A stretch of 64,000 bases of DNA, from the NCBI GenBank assembly GCA_018398815.1, contig CM031601.1:37081943-37145942 (forward strand). Direction: 5' to 3'. Position 1 is the stretch's first letter; each line of letters starts with the position of its first letter. The position numbers were made by a program, and so were the translations under genes. This document shows, in pieces, positions 21,360 to 34,300 of the stretch. The notes beneath the pieces are model-generated. The model made no database searches, was not told the origin of the DNA, and saw nothing but the letters and a program-made list of their open reading frames with translations. The DNA is from Conus ventricosus (lineage: Eukaryota > Mollusca > Gastropoda > Neogastropoda > Conidae).

Positions 21360-21955
21360 TGATGTATCAGTACCAAGAGTGGTGCAAAATTGTTCTGTTT
21401 AATAAGATTTCTTTTACACTTTGCATGCTTACCATTTATTTTCAATAAACAGCAAATCACGCAAGCCGACATTATAATTTAAGCTTGTGTTGTTTATTCT
21501 GTAAATTGTGTAAATTATCACATTTTCATAGAACCAATGTTAAGTCTCATCTGGCACATAGTTTGGGAAACTACAAGAAATGAAATCAGACACATAACCG
21601 AGAACTTACCATGGGAAGTCAAAGTTTGTGTGGAATTTCATAAGCGTAGCTGACAGAAATGGAGGGACAAATGCCCTCCCATAACTTAAAAAGGAAACCT
21701 CCCTGTTTTTTAAGTAAGATATTTGGTTGTACAAAAAAACACACAGATCATTGGAAATGTATGTATGTCAAAATATGGTCTTACCGTCATCCACATTTCA
21801 TCTGTGCCTCCGTCTCCATCAACTACGCTCATGAAATTCCACACAAACTTCGACTTCCCAAGCAAAGCTCTCGTTTATGTTTCCAATTTTTATGGTTCCA
21901 AAGTCTGACTTAGTTGATACTTGGTGTCTGTGTGCAGTGCAGAATATGGTCCACT
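21360..21955. other. No gene seen
   Basis: HERC2 intron sequence. A second AGGG-TTAA near 21351-21358 might mark another piggyBac-type end, unsupported. Confidence 0.35.
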
Positions 21956-21958
21956 TAC

Positions 21959-22146
21959 CGTGGACTTGAGAACTGAGACAATGGCAGGCAGCTGGGCAGT
22001 GATGTAAGTGTTGATGTGTCTGTTCCACACGTCCAGGGAATGCAGTCGGCGTATCACGGCCACCATCTCCTCCGCCACTGTACTGGTGTAGGTGGCAGTC
22101 ACAGACACTCTGGGATATGGTGGTTTCACTGGGCCTCCAGGAATGT
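21959..22146 (-). CDS. HERC2: HERC2-like E3 ubiquitin ligase exon (TSTVAEEM...)
   Basis: 188-bp exon with acceptor AATGACCAG and donor ACG|GTAAGT. Reads (phase 1 start) IPGGPVKPPYPRVSV, TATYTSTVAEEMVAVIRRLH, SLDVWNRHINTYITAQLPAI to VLKST. It aligns with human HERC2 RPQASLTATHSSTLAEEVVA...TLHSLTQWNGLINKYI. The split codon joins the exon at 22781-22931, and the phase-0 end joins 7001-7213. Confidence 0.93.
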
Positions 22147-22549
22147 CTGGTCATTATCAGTAACATCATTGTCACAACTATCACCAGGAATATCATGAAA
22201 CAAACAGGGTGAATCAAAGGACCCCAAAGACATTTTTATACCCAAAAAAATATCACATTCAAAGCAACTGACAGGCCCTATAAACCCAATCAATGCACAT
22301 TAGATGGCATTATCGTAAATGTGTCAGCGTCATTCTGCCTGTCAAGCATTTTTGTCCTACTTGGCATGGAGATGGCCAAAATGGTTAGGAAATTAAAAGA
22401 TGTTTTTTTTTTTAAGGCAAAATATTGCTTACAGCCCAGAATGAAGAAAAATATGATCAAAGAGTGAGAGGAACAGTGAAATTTCTCACACTTAATTAAT
22501 TTCCAAATGATTGGGATAGAATTTACATTGAAAGAACCCACAGCATCAT

Positions 22550-22700
22550 CATGACAGCATATAACATATGCAGACATACAAAAAAAACCCTACCATCGCA
22601 GCATATGAAACAGAGGAACAACCATATAATATATACAGACAGAGGAACAACCATGGTGGCATATGAGATATACACACACTGAGGAATTACAATGTCCCTT
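22550..22700. repeat. Short degenerate minisatellite beside HERC2-like exon
   Basis: Repeats of GCATATGAAACAGAGGAACA / ATATACAGACAGAGGAACAA at ~38-45 base spacing on the donor side of the 22781-22931 exon. Confidence 0.5.
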
Positions 22701-22780
22701 AAATGGGAAAAATGGTATAGAATTCTTGATCTATTTTTTCTCACCTGAGCAAACGAACATGACACACTTTCATGCCTCAC

Positions 22781-22931
22781 CTGAGTTGATCAGAGTTGGG
22801 TCTGTGGCACAACTGGTCAGCACATTGCCTAGCAGGTGGAAAAGACTCTGGACGACCTCACTGAGGCGTGATATGTCAGACGATGGATCCCAGTGTGGTA
22901 GCACTGCCCTCAGCAACTTCAAGGTCAGGAT
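22781..22931 (-). CDS. HERC2: HERC2-like E3 ubiquitin ligase exon (ILTLKLLRAVLPHWD)
   Basis: Found by reading the minus strand directly. After acceptor ATGTCTAG it reads ILTLKLLRAVLPHWDPSSD, then SEVVQSLFHLLGNVLTSC and ATDPTLINS, to donor TCAG|GTGAGG. It matches human HERC2 ILAVHLLQAVLPSWD...LFDFLGSLLTTCSSD. Length 151 (50 codons + 1); the split codon agrees with the next exon at 22146. Confidence 0.93.
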
Positions 22932-22934
22932 CTA

Positions 22935-23700
22935 GACATATCACTGTCCACTGATATTCTTGATGTGACATCAAACACAGGACCATACCACCCATTTGTT
23001 GATGCTTTTGGTGTTACAACAATGGAAACAGTTCCACCGGTCTTACAATGTTCTGACGTTATACCAAACAAAGGAAATGGGTTACTTGTCTGTTTATGTT
23101 ACACTGAACAGTGTTAACTGTCTGTATGTTCTTATAGTGTTACACCAAACAAAGGACTTGTTGTTATCTGTCTTGATGTTCTTGATGTTTTATATCAAAT
23201 TAAGGACAAAGTATAACCTCTCTGATAAAGTTCCTTGTGTTATACCAAACATAGACACAGTATCACCTATCTGTTGATGTTCTTGACATTATACCAAACA
23301 AAACATACAGTATCATCTGTTGTTGTTGATGATGTTATACCTAAGGACACAGTACCAGCTGTCTATTGCTGTTTTCATGTTATAACAAAAAAAGGGACAG
23401 TGCCATCTGTCTGTTGATGTTATATTATAAGAAAAAAAAGAAACATGGTCCCCTGTCTGTTGAAGTTATATCAAACAAAGGACATAGTATCAGCCGTTTG
23501 CTGAAGATGTTATACAAAACAAAAGAAACTGTCACCCATCTGGTGATGTTTTAGATGCTATCTAAAGGGAACAGTGTCACCTATCTGTTGGTGTTCTTGA
23601 TATTATCTCAAAGAAAGAACCGAGTATCACCTATCTGTTGTTCTTGATGTTATACCAAACAAACAGACATTATTAACTGACTGTTGGTGTTCTTGATCAT
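22935..23700. repeat. ~48-bp minisatellite directly upstream of HERC2-like exon
   Basis: Degenerate units of TCTGTTGATGTTCTTGATGT plus TATACCAAACAAAGGACACA plus GTATCACC. The array starts within about 10 bases of the acceptor side of the 22931 exon boundary. Confidence 0.85.
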
Positions 23701-25060
23701 AATGTTGACAGTAGTGATGATGATAATGGTGATGTTAATACTAATTGAGGTAGTAAGAATGATAAATGTTTTTTTCTAGATGATAATACCTTAGTGCTGG
23801 AATCTTATTACCAGACTTGGAACTCTCCACCCTCGTGGCATCAACATCCAAAAACACCATGTACCCATCCACCTCTACAACACCAGCCCACAATATCCTC
23901 CACCAACACACATGCACACTACCACACCTCCCACTTTACCTCAGACTTAAGTTACAGCCATCTTCCTTTTCCTTCTCCCTACACTCGCTGGTCTCTCCTT
24001 TGCTGCATCAATCTACTCCCTCCCTACCCCCTCCCCCCTTTTCTTTTTGTTCTGTTCTAATTGTAATGTTAGCCTTTCCCTTTCCAGCCACTGTTATGTT
24101 TACTACTACTACTACACTTATCATTGGTCTTTCATCGTTATCATCATCCAACAGTACTGTTCGCTGTTTATTCATTGACCATTTCAACTCCTTTCCACCA
24201 AATATTATTACTTATATCATTTCTACCATTCTTACTATCATTATTATTATCATCATTATCATTATGGCCATCATCATAACCATCATCATTATCAACATTA
24301 CTAATGTCACTGTTGTTATTATTACTACCGTTGTTATCACTACAATAATACTTATAAATCGCTATGTCCTATTATAACCAATCCTATCACCAGCATTAAT
24401 TGTTGAAGTAATAGTGGTAATAATGATATACAATAACTTATTAAAAAAAAAGAAGTGAGTGTGCATTTATGTGTGTGAGTGTATATATGTGTTTAGGGTA
24501 GGAATGTTGCCCTCCCTCCCCTCTTTTTTTTAAACCCTTTCCCCTACTTCCCTCCACCTTCATAGCATCAACATCCAAAGTAGCATGTATTTATCCACCA
24601 CCGCATCAGCCCACTATGTCCTCCACCAACACACTTATACTTTACATGATACATAAGTAACAGCTATCTTCCTTTCCTGTCCACTACACTCTCTCTATTT
24701 GCTACATCAATCAATTGTTCTCAGATATTATCCACTCCCTTTTCTTCATCTGGTTTTCTTTTAATTTCATATACTATCTCCTCTACAAGAGTTTACCTTC
24801 CCTCTTTCCTGTACATATCAGTGTGTGTAGTGTGTTGGTGTAGGTATGGGGGAGAGGGCCTCTTTCTTTCTTTCTTTCCTTTTGCCAATAGGAATGCAAG
24901 TCCTTCACTCATTGATCATTTCTATTCATTTCCAGCCACTATTATTATTACTAATATTACTACACTTATCACTGATACTATCATTATTACCATCATCCAA
25001 TAATACTGTTTGCTTTCTATTCATTGACCATGTCTATTCCTTTCAACATACTATTATTAA
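23700..25060. repeat. Diverged tandem duplication with ATT/ATC-rich microsatellite
   Basis: The block at 23810-24200 (CATCAACATCCAAA...CTCCACCAACACACATG...TCATTGACCATTTC) recurs, diverged, at 24550-25030. Between and within the copies are (ATT/ATC)n tracts at about 24215-24330. No gene seen. Confidence 0.7.
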
Positions 25061-25560
25061 AAGATTGCTCATGGCAGTCGAGATCCACACATTTCGCCTC
25101 CCATTAGAAAGGGCTGGAGATAATTTTCTACAGGCCTGTGGCTTAATATTGGACACACGATAGGGCCCCACTCCCGAACAATTGCTGGAAGCGCGCGCAC
25201 AACACAAGCCCTAAAGCAGTCAAAGAAGGGAAATACTATTCGCCTTTGCAAAGCCTGCTGTTCTCCCTGCTGATTTTGTGATAAAAAATCGAATTCAATG
25301 TGTTTTGGATACTTCTGTTCATCATTTTTGCTTGTTGCAGTTTCATATTGTCACAGCTCTGTAAAGAAGTAGACAGGAATGTCACTTTCGTCCAAATCTC
25401 CAGAATGCCATCGCCTTTAGAACAACTGGAAACTGGCCTTCTTTAGGATAAGTAAAATTAAAGCTTTTGGGGGGTTTTGGGTTGCAATGTTAACACTTAA
25501 ATTTTGGTCTTTTTGGTGTTGGACCACTCTAACAACTTGTTGACAGGAACGCTTTTAGTT
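25060..25560. other. No gene seen
   Basis: Intron sequence. Short open frames on both strands around 25069-25251 have no recognisable domain. Confidence 0.35.
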
Positions 25561-25574
25561 TCAAATATTAAGTT

Positions 25575-26369
25575 TTTTTTTTTTTTGTTGTTGTTGTTTT
25601 TTTCTGTCCCAACCTCTGCGCCACCTCAGAGGCAGTGCACCCACGCCGCTCATTCCGACACCCCGTCCCAGCACAGCCGTCGCCCTGCCGCAGCCCCCGG
25701 CACCGGCAATCCACAGGGAGCAGTCAATTCAAGTAAAGGGCCCAACCCACGGAGAAGAACGCATCTGCTGGAGTCACTTCGGTGGGGTCAGTGGCGCCTG
25801 TTTGATCTAACATGCGGGCACCCCTACTACGCCCCTACGATGAAAATAATTGCTTAGTCGCGAGCTGGCATGAGTGACTCTCCCTCCGGGGGGCCCACCC
25901 CTCCGTCCAACAACAGCCCCTTCATACTCGCCGATACCGGTGACCCCGACGGACCAAACCAAGGCCAAAGTGAAGAGGACTAGGAACGGGCAGGGCATGA
26001 AGGCCACAGAATTTGGACTTTTAAATTTCTGCAAAAATTTAGGATGAATTAAGATGATGCTACGGATTTCCATTCGGTCAACTGACCGACAACTATGAAG
26101 GGTGTACTCTACACTTCCTTTCTACTAATCCCGGCGTTCAACCGGGCCCCGGAGATAGGCACCTGCAGTGTTGGTCAAAATTGGAGCAACACTTCGATAA
26201 CGCATCCATAAGGGATAAACTCAACTGTGTGGTCCCAGTCTTCCCAACGATCCACAGCAACTCAACCTGGGTGGGAGCGTCGGACAGAAAAACCCACTGC
26301 ACTTGAGGGGATTCGAAACCCATGACCTCCCACCGGAGTCCCGACGTACCACTTCGCCATGGCGGCGGG
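25575..26369 (-). mobile_element. tRNA-derived SINE (~795 bp) with 14-bp target-site duplication
   Basis: Flanks TCAAATATTAAGTT at 25561-25574 and 26370-26383 are identical. On the minus strand the element opens with a tRNA-like head containing an A-box-like TGGCGAAGTGG and a B-box-like GGTTTCGAATCC about 40 bases later. It ends in an A-rich tail (AAAAAAACAACAACAAC then poly-A). It is long for a SINE. A diverged piece of the same body is at 43920-44050. Pol III transcription and LINE-driven mobilisation follow from the family type. Confidence 0.85.
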
Positions 26370-26639
26370 TCAAATATTAAGTTACAATGTCATATTTCAG
26401 CACAACCACTAAAAGACTATACATAAGCTGGTTAAGGGGTGAAATTCATGTCTCTTGCTGTCTCATAAACCCTCCCATGTCTAGTAAATTTTGTGGTCCA
26501 TTAACATATGTGTTTTTTCCCGAAGCAGACAACGGTTTTGTTGCCTCTCTGTCTGCTGCCTTTCTTCTTCTCTATTAACTGAATTTTGTATCATGAAAGA
26601 GTCAGATTTTTCTCCCATGTTTTCTTCACTTTAGAACTC

Positions 26640-27500
26640 GGGACTTTTCTCCCTATTAATTCCTACGCAGGTGAATTTTCTCCTAAAAATTTCCTTACAG
26701 CAGGTAAATTTTCTCCCTATTAATTTCCTTACAGAAAGGTGACTTTTCTCCTATTAATTTCCTTACAGCAGGTGAATTTCTCCCTATTAATTTCCTTACA
26801 GCAGGTGACTTTTCTCCCTATTAATTTCCTTACGAAGGTGATTTTCTCCCTATTAATTCCTTACAGCAGGTGATTTCCCCCTTTTAATTTCCTTACACAG
26901 GTGATTTTTCCCTCCCTATTAATTCCTTACAGCAGGTGATTTTCCCTATTAATTTCCTTACAGCAGGTGACTTTTCTCCCTATTAATTTCCTTACAGCAG
27001 GTGAATTTTCTCCCTATTAATTTCCTTACAGCAGGTGAATTTTCTCCCTATTAATTTCCTTACAGCAGGTGAATTTTCTCCTATTAATTTCCTTACAGCA
27101 GGTAAATTTTCTCCCTATTAATTCCTTACAGCAGGTGACTTTTCCCCCTATTAATTTCCTTACAGCAGGTGAATTTTCCCCCTATTAATTTCCTTACAGC
27201 AGGTGAATTTTCTCCCTATTAATTCCTTACAGCGGGTGAATTTTCTCCCTATTAATTTCCTTACAGCAGGTGAATTTTCTCCCTATTAATTTCCTTACAG
27301 CGGTGAATTTTCTCCCTATTAATTTCCTTACAGCAGGGAATTTTCTCCCTATTAAATTCCTTTACAGCAGGTGACTTTTCTCCCTTTTTAATTCCTTACA
27401 GCAGTGACTTTTTCTCCCTATTAATTTCCTTACAGCAGGTGAATTTTCTCCTATTAATTTCCTTACAGCAGGTAAATTTTTTCCCCCTATTAATTTCCTC
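26640..27500 (+). repeat. 34-bp minisatellite with splice-site-like core (~25 copies)
   Basis: Unit TTTTCTCCCTATTAATTTCC then TTACAGCAGGTGAA. Copies differ mostly by single-base losses in homopolymers. On the plus strand every unit reads as a pyrimidine tract plus ACAG acceptor followed three bases later by a CAG|GTGAAT donor-like sequence. Confidence 0.95.
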
Positions 27501-27746
27501 AACAACTTCCGTCCCCCACCCTTGTGCTTTTACTTACTAACTTACTGATTTTTTTTCTACCACTGCAGTGTGTGTGTGGGGTGTGTGGTGTGGTGTGGTG
27601 GTGTGTGTGTGGTGTGTGTGTGTGTGTGTTTGAAATGAGTTAGTGCCTATAGTGGCAAAGCAAAGTTGACTCCAGTGTTGGTTGCCTTACCCAGCTCTAA
27701 GGAGGTCTGAAAAACAAAAGAACTGAGCAATTGAAGGAACAGTCAC

Positions 27747-27938
27747 CTGTCTGTTGAAATCTTGGCATATTTGGAGCCATGGTCCTCCTCCAACACCTGC
27801 ATCAGCAGAGTGATCCAGCGTCGGGTGCTCAGAGCACGGGCACAGCATGCTGTCAGATGCCAAGCTTCGCACAAATCCAGGGTGCAACCCCGCGCAGATG
27901 CTGCTGACTGGCAATTTGGATGGCGGCTGAATTGGTGT
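27747..27938 (-). CDS. HERC2: HERC2-like E3 ubiquitin ligase exon with several frame breaks
   Basis: Acceptor CCCTTTTTTCAG and donor ACAG|GTGACT are intact. Starting in the phase set by the exon at 42132, it reads NTNSAAIQIASQQHLRG. It then matches HERC2 only by switching frame: CTL, then GFVRSLA, then LTACCARALSTRRWITLLMQ, then LQICQDFNRQ, whose end joins ILTLKLL of the next exon in phase. That implies about four small indels in 192 bp. All lie next to low-quality sequence, so consensus errors are more likely than a dead gene. Confidence 0.85.
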
Positions 27939-28233
27939 CTGAAAAAAGGGAAGACATGCAAATTAAAGCTGACACTAGAATGTGCAAACAATTTCTGGAT
28001 TAATTATTAATGACACATACAAACACTTCCCTTTAGCACCCTCCCTTTCTTACCCTCTCCCCACACTTCCTTTGTCAACATCCCTTCCACTTCTCCATCC
28101 CCCTTCACCTTCCCACAAAGACCCTTCCCTTGGGAAAAAGCATGAAAAAGAAAGTCCATTCAGGTTGTTTTTATCATACTTCTTCTTCCTAAAATACTGG
28201 TTCACTCAAAACAGAGAGGTCACCAGCGCGCAT

Positions 28234-28324
28234 AAGATAAGATAAGATAATGTTGCTTATAGCCCAGCCGACCGCAAAGGGCCACATCAGGGCTGTACCA
28301 CGTTAAAATCAACTCACCAGTCAT
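28234..28324 (-). mobile_element. Minimal LINE 3'-end insertion (91 bp) with 12-bp target-site duplication
   Basis: Flanked by ACCAGCGCGCAT at 28222-28233 and 28325-28336. The minus strand carries the end of the LINE 3' UTR and a TTATC tail. Confidence 0.9.
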
Positions 28325-28389
28325 ACCAGCGCGCATGTTAAAAAGTAAAATAACATAACATAAAATAGTGCGACTCAGACTGTTGGCCC

Positions 28390-31300
28390 CTGGAGCAAAT
28401 TTTTGGAACAAGGGGCCCGCACTCGTTATTCAAGAAAAAAAATGCAAGGGCCCAAAATTCGGGCCCCGGGAAAAACGTTAAAATCGGGGGAAATTTTTAA
28501 AAATTAGAAAAGAAAATTATGCAGATCTCAAACTGTCTTTTCAATTTGTTTTTTAAAGGGGGGGATGCATTTGTGGAAATTTTGGGATGGCCCCCGGCAG
28601 TGGTTCCCACCCTTTCAGAACTAGGATAAAATGAATTTTAAGTGGTGTAAAATTTGATGAAAGGTATGCAAAAATTTGACCCCACCCCTGGTGAACTTTT
28701 ATTAAATTACTAGTTTTTTAAATTTGGAATATAAATTAGTTTAGCTTTTTCCTTTTGAAAAAGATTTTAAATTTTTTGAAAAAAAGTCTTCTTCTTTTAA
28801 GGGTTTCCATTCAAAATTTCCCTCGGGTTCTTTTTGTTTTTCCCCCTTTTCTTTGATGGGGTTTTCCCGTAGGGAACCCGGGTCTGCTTCTTCTGTTTCT
28901 TTTCGGGTTTTCAATGCCCTTTAAAGAAAAAGTTAATTTGCTTTTAGCCCCCCGGGCCGAAAAGGGGCCCACTTCAGGGCTGTCCCACGTTAAAATTCAA
29001 CTCCCATATAAAAAAAAATAAATAAAAAAAAAAAAAAAATAAAATAAAATAAAAAATAAAAAAAACCACTTTCATACATCTATTAAAGGGAAAATCGTCT
29101 ACAAAAGCCCAGAAACTTTGAAAAAAAATCTTTCTTCCGAAAATCTTAAATAGTTTGAAAAATTTTTTAATTTCCTTCAAAAATAAGGGACCCAAATCGG
29201 GGGAATCCCTAAAAAGGATCTTCAGGACTCCGCTTGTAAAAATGTTTGTGTCTCAAATCGGGGCAAGCCCCCAAACACTTTTAAAAGAAATGTTTCATTG
29301 TGAGTGGCGCATGAAATGAAATGAAACCAGGGGAGCTTCTTCACTTTTTTAAAAGGGGTAAGCAGGGGTTTTAAATTTACGTTTGGGGTGTGCACCCGGG
29401 CCCCAAGAACGTTTCCTCTTTGGACCCCCCGACGGGGGTTGGGGGAAGCCCTTTAAGGTTTGGGGACGGTTCTGAAAGATTTTTTACTTTTCGTGTTTTT
29501 CCAAAATTTCCTTTCCTTTCCAGAGGTCTTCACTTTAATCGTTAATTTTTGGGTTTGCCATTGAAAGGGGTTTTTTTTTTGTTGGACAGTTTTTTTTGTG
29601 GGTTCTTGGTTTAAAACATTAAACCCAAATTCCCGTTCCGCCTTTGCCCCCTTGACTGGAAACCCAAGAAAGGGGTTAAGGGGTTGAAACCGGGCCCGCC
29701 TTTCATTTTTAAAAAAAATTTTAAAAAAGTAAAATTCTGGTTGCTGAGGGTTTTGCCGGGCTATAGCCCCCAAAAGTTTGTTTTTGCGAAATAGGGCAGA
29801 ACCAGATTGCCCCTCTTCGGATTGGGGTTTATTTCAAAGAAAAAACCCAAAGGAACTAATTCCATCAGTATTTAAGGGAAGAAAATCCTTGTAGGTTTTG
29901 GGGTTTAATTTAAAGTTTGGGGGGCCCCCGGGGCAGTAGGCGGACTTTTTCGATTTGGAAAGGGCAAGGGGAAAACTTTTTGGGGTTAAAGGGAGCGGTT
30001 TTTTGGAACGGGTGTTTGCATCCCAAAGCCTTTTTTACGCCGGAGCGGGTTGGATTTTGGAAAATTGAAGGATGAAATGAATCTCCTTGGGAAAAAAGGG
30101 CCCGGGGGGTTTGATCCGGAAACTTGAAAACCCGAAAAAAATCCTAGGTCTAGCCCTGCTTTGCACATGTGGCTGCATACGAAGACCAAAACGGGGGAAA
30201 TACAGTTAGGGTTGGTTTCAAATTTTTGTTTTGAAACTGGGGGCAAAGAACCAGAATAGGCGGATTCTGGGGGGGTTTTTGAAAACAGTTTGATATAAAA
30301 ATTTTTGGGGAAAATTTTCGCTCGGGGGGAACGTGAGGGTTTTCACCTCCCTCTGGTAAGGCGTCCCGGGGGTGGTGGTTTTTCGGAAGCTCCAAGACAG
30401 GGGAAGACCCCTTGATGGTGGATAGGGTAAAAATTTGGGGGGGGGGAAGGGTCTTGAGGCCTCCCCAGCAAAAACCCTAATCCCAAATTTTGGAACGGCC
30501 AAGGCTCTGTAGAGGTGCAGAAATTTTTTCTTACCCAGCCCCCCCAAGTCGGTGTGTGCTCGTAACCGAAAAGAATATTCAGAGCTTTTGGCAAGAAGTT
30601 TTGAGGTTTTTGGGTGGGGTGTGAAATTGAGTTTTTTGGGCAAAAATTAAAATCCCAGGGGGTTTTTTTCCCTTTTTTTACAACTGGAATGGTGGGGCTT
30701 GTCTAGAAAAATTTCAGGTCATCAAAGAATCGTGTTTTTTTGGGGGGTTTTTTTGGGCCTGAGGGCTTGGGTTTCGGGAGAAGGTAAACCCGTTTTTCCC
30801 CGGCCCCCTGTTAATTTTTTTGAAGCAAAGTTGGAGTCGCGCTTTTTACCTGTAGTAAGTTGTTTCTAAAGTTAAGCGCAAATTTTTCAACAAAAAGAGA
30901 GAAGGGGCTCGGGAAAGGTTTTCCCATTTGGATTTGGCTTTTTTTTTAATTTTGAAAAGGGCCCCGGGAGGAAAAGGGTGCTCCCCCCGGGGAAAAACCC
31001 CCCCCGGCCAAAATGAATTTTCAGAGGTGTGTGGTGCCAACCGAAAGGGCTGTCGTTCGGCTTAAAAAGGTTTTTTTTTATGGGGCGGGGCCCGAAAAAA
31101 GGTGCAGGTCCTTTAGGGGCCTGTTTTCCAAAAAGGTCGTACGGGCCCTTTTTGAGGGGTTTTAAAAATGCGAAATTGGGGGTGGGTTGTTAAGGGGCAA
31201 ATTGGGGATGGGGTACCTGGGATTTTTGGGAAAAACCCTCGAGTGGGGCTTCCCCGGAAAAACCCCCAATGTTCCTGGCCAAAAAGCCATCGGTTTCCGC

Positions 31301-34300
31301 TTTCCCCTTTAAAACGGGGGTTTTCCACTTTTCCATCAGCTTAAGAGGGGCTGGTCAGAGCGATTTTGGGGGGGATTTGGGGGTGGGAAAGGGCCCTTTT
31401 CCCGGCGTTGGAATGGGTTTTTGATGGGAACGCCCGGAAAGGGGGAAAGGGGGCCCGGGGGGCCGTTTTTGGGGGGTGATTGGGGAGAGTCTGGAGACGC
31501 TTTGGAAAATTGGGGTTTACCCCATTTAAAGGATTTTCTTGTCCAGGGGCGGGAAGGGAGGGGTGGTTTTTTAAGTTTTTAAGTTCAAAAAATGGAAAAA
31601 AGGGGATTTAGGCGGGGGTTGGGGGGCTGGGGGTGGGGGTTGAGGGGGAAAATTTTTTTAAATTTTTAGGTTTTTAAAATTTGCTGGGATTTTTTGGTGG
31701 TGGGATTTGGGGGGTGGGTGGGCCCAAAAGTTTGGGGGGGCCCTTGGGGGGGGGCAGTGATCGAGCATTTAGCAAGTTTCAGTGTTTTTGGGGGGGGTGG
31801 GTTCTTTCCCTTTTATTTTTTTTAAGGGTGTTTTTAAATTTTTTTTGGGAATTTTAGATGTCAGCCTGGGGCAGAAAATTTCTCCGGACCGAAGTTTTCT
31901 GTTGGGGGTTTTTGTGGGATTTTCCCGGGGCTGGTGGGGTTAGCGTTGGGGCCCCCGGGGGTTTTGGGATACCCCACGCTTTTAAGGGCCCTTTGGGGGA
32001 ATTTTTAAAATTTGGGGGGGGGGAAAATTTTTGAATTTTTGAACCAGGGTGTTTTGTTTTTGGGGGTTGTGGTAGAATTTTTCCGGTTTTTACCGGTTTT
32101 ATCCCCCCAGGGTTGTTTTTTTATTTTTTGGTTTTTTGGAAAGGAAAAAAAAAAAAGGATTGGAATTTTGAAATAAAAATTGGGAAATTTAAAACCCGGT
32201 TTTTTCTTTTTTTATTTGGGTTAGTCAGGGTTCGTGGGGTTCGGGGTTTTAAGGGGTTTTAAAGGGCAAAAATGGGGAAAAAAGTAAAATTGAAAACAGC
32301 CCTATTTCCTTTTTTGTAAAGGGGGGTAAAAAAATGACCCCTTTAAATATTTTTTTAAAAACCGGAAAGGGGGGGGAAAAAATTGGGTGGAAGAATGGAG
32401 GTTTTTAAGGGGAGGGCCAAAAACCATCCCCTTTCCAAAAAAAACCAACACCCAAAACAAATTTGAGAAAAAGGGCATCCCAAAAAAGCAGACCCCCCTG
32501 GATGTTTAACTGAAAATAACCCAAAAAAAGGATTTGGGGGCCGTTAAGTACCCAAACAGCAAAAAGGTCGGGAAATTCTCCCGATACGACTGAAAGGGGC
32601 CCCGACGACAAAGGGACAAGAAAAGGGGGCAGATACAGTGAGCAGATTTTTGGGCGTCTTTTGGGGAGGGGGGACTTCGCAAATACAAAACCCAAGGGGA
32701 GGTTGTTTAGGCGGCAGGGAAATAAACGGAAAGTTTTTTGGAAAAGAAGGGCAAAACCACCAGAAAAAGTCCCTTTGGTGGATGGTGAGGGGTTTGGGGT
32801 TTTTTCATTAAAAACCAAGGGAAAAAGGTTTAAAGGTTTTTCTGGCTTTTTTAATTTGTGTTTTCCCGAAGAGCCCCCGACGGAAGGTTTTTCCCGCCCT
32901 TTACACAGGGGCTGCCGTCCCCCCCCCAAATTTGGAATTTGGCCAAGGATATTTCCCAAAGGAAATTTTTTTTCTATCCTTTGGGGCAGGGACGAAAAAA
33001 AACTTTTTTTAATTTTCACCAGCAAGGCCTTTCATTCCTTTTCAACAAACTCCAGTTTGAGGAGCTGGGAAATTTGTTGGTGTTTCTCTCCGCTTTTTTC
33101 TCTCGATCTTTTTTAATTTTTTGGTGGGTTTTTTTTAGGCGGGAAATTTTGTCTTAAAATCCCAAAACCACCAGTCCCCGTTGGGCGCCTGCAGGGTTTC
33201 CCTTTTGGGGGATTTTGAGGGGGGGGGACCTTTTCTTGTTTTTTCAATAACTTTTACTTTTTGCCGCCCCGAAGGGCCTTTTTAATTTTTTGCCCCCCCA
33301 ATTTGGGTTTTGGGGGGGGAGTAGGTTTTGAAAAACCCGGGAGTATCTTTAAGGCGGGTTTATGCTGGAGCTCGTCGCCCCTTTAAATTTCTGCCCGGGC
33401 TACAAAAGGTGGGTTTCCCGGCTCTCTTCGCAAAAGAGGATTGACCCCTTTCCCCCCGGATCTGACTGTCGTTGGTTCGTAAATGCGGCTTTCAAAAGGA
33501 GAGCCCCCGCCTCGGGGGTTGACTTTTCATTACAATTTTTTTCCTCAAAAACGGGATTCTCTGTTCATCTTTATTTTTCTGAATTTCCTTTTCCTTCAAA
33601 CCAGGTTTGGGGGGGTCTTTGATGGAGATGGGGTTTCTTGCCTCCACAGTTGGCACCAAAGGGGGTGGGCTGTCAACAAACCCTGGTGGGGCTGGCTGGG
33701 AGCGGTACCACCCCCCTCTTCTTTCCCTGCAAACGTCTCTACCCTGGAGAACCTTTTGGACTTGGAGCGCCCTTGAGGGGACGGGATGTTTTTGGGGACC
33801 TGAGGGCTCTAGGTAGCCCACCGTGATCGACTCCCGGGTTTGGGGGAGGGTAGAGCAAAGGTTTTAAAAAGAGGGTTTTCAAAATTGGGGGCTTGGGCAT
33901 TTGCCTTTGCGTACATGCACACGATGAACGTGGGGACTCCCTTTCGATGCCAGTTCGCTTGATTTTTTGCCTCCCACAAACCCCCTTTTGATCTCTGAAC
34001 CCCCATTACTCCCTGGAAGGTTCAAAGTTTTGTGCGGGAAAACCCCGACCCGGGCGATCAATCCCAACGTCGTCGACCCCTTAAAAAGTTTTCAGAGTTT
34101 TGCATCTTGGAAGGGCACTCAACCCGAAGGGGAAAAAGTTCCCGTCTTTTGACTTCTTTGGTTTGCCGCTTGAGGGCCTTTTTTCCTTTCGCGTTCGCAA
34201 TAAGGGGCCTGGGGGCCCATAGGGTCTATCTTCATCCGTCCCCCAAACCAAAACGCCAAATGGGGCCCGAAGCCTGAAAAGGTTTTTTTGGTTTTTTTCT

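Noticed and set aside
24821..25163. Ser/Ile-rich frames in the ATT/ATC-rich duplication
   Set aside because: Low-complexity translation of trinucleotide-rich DNA.
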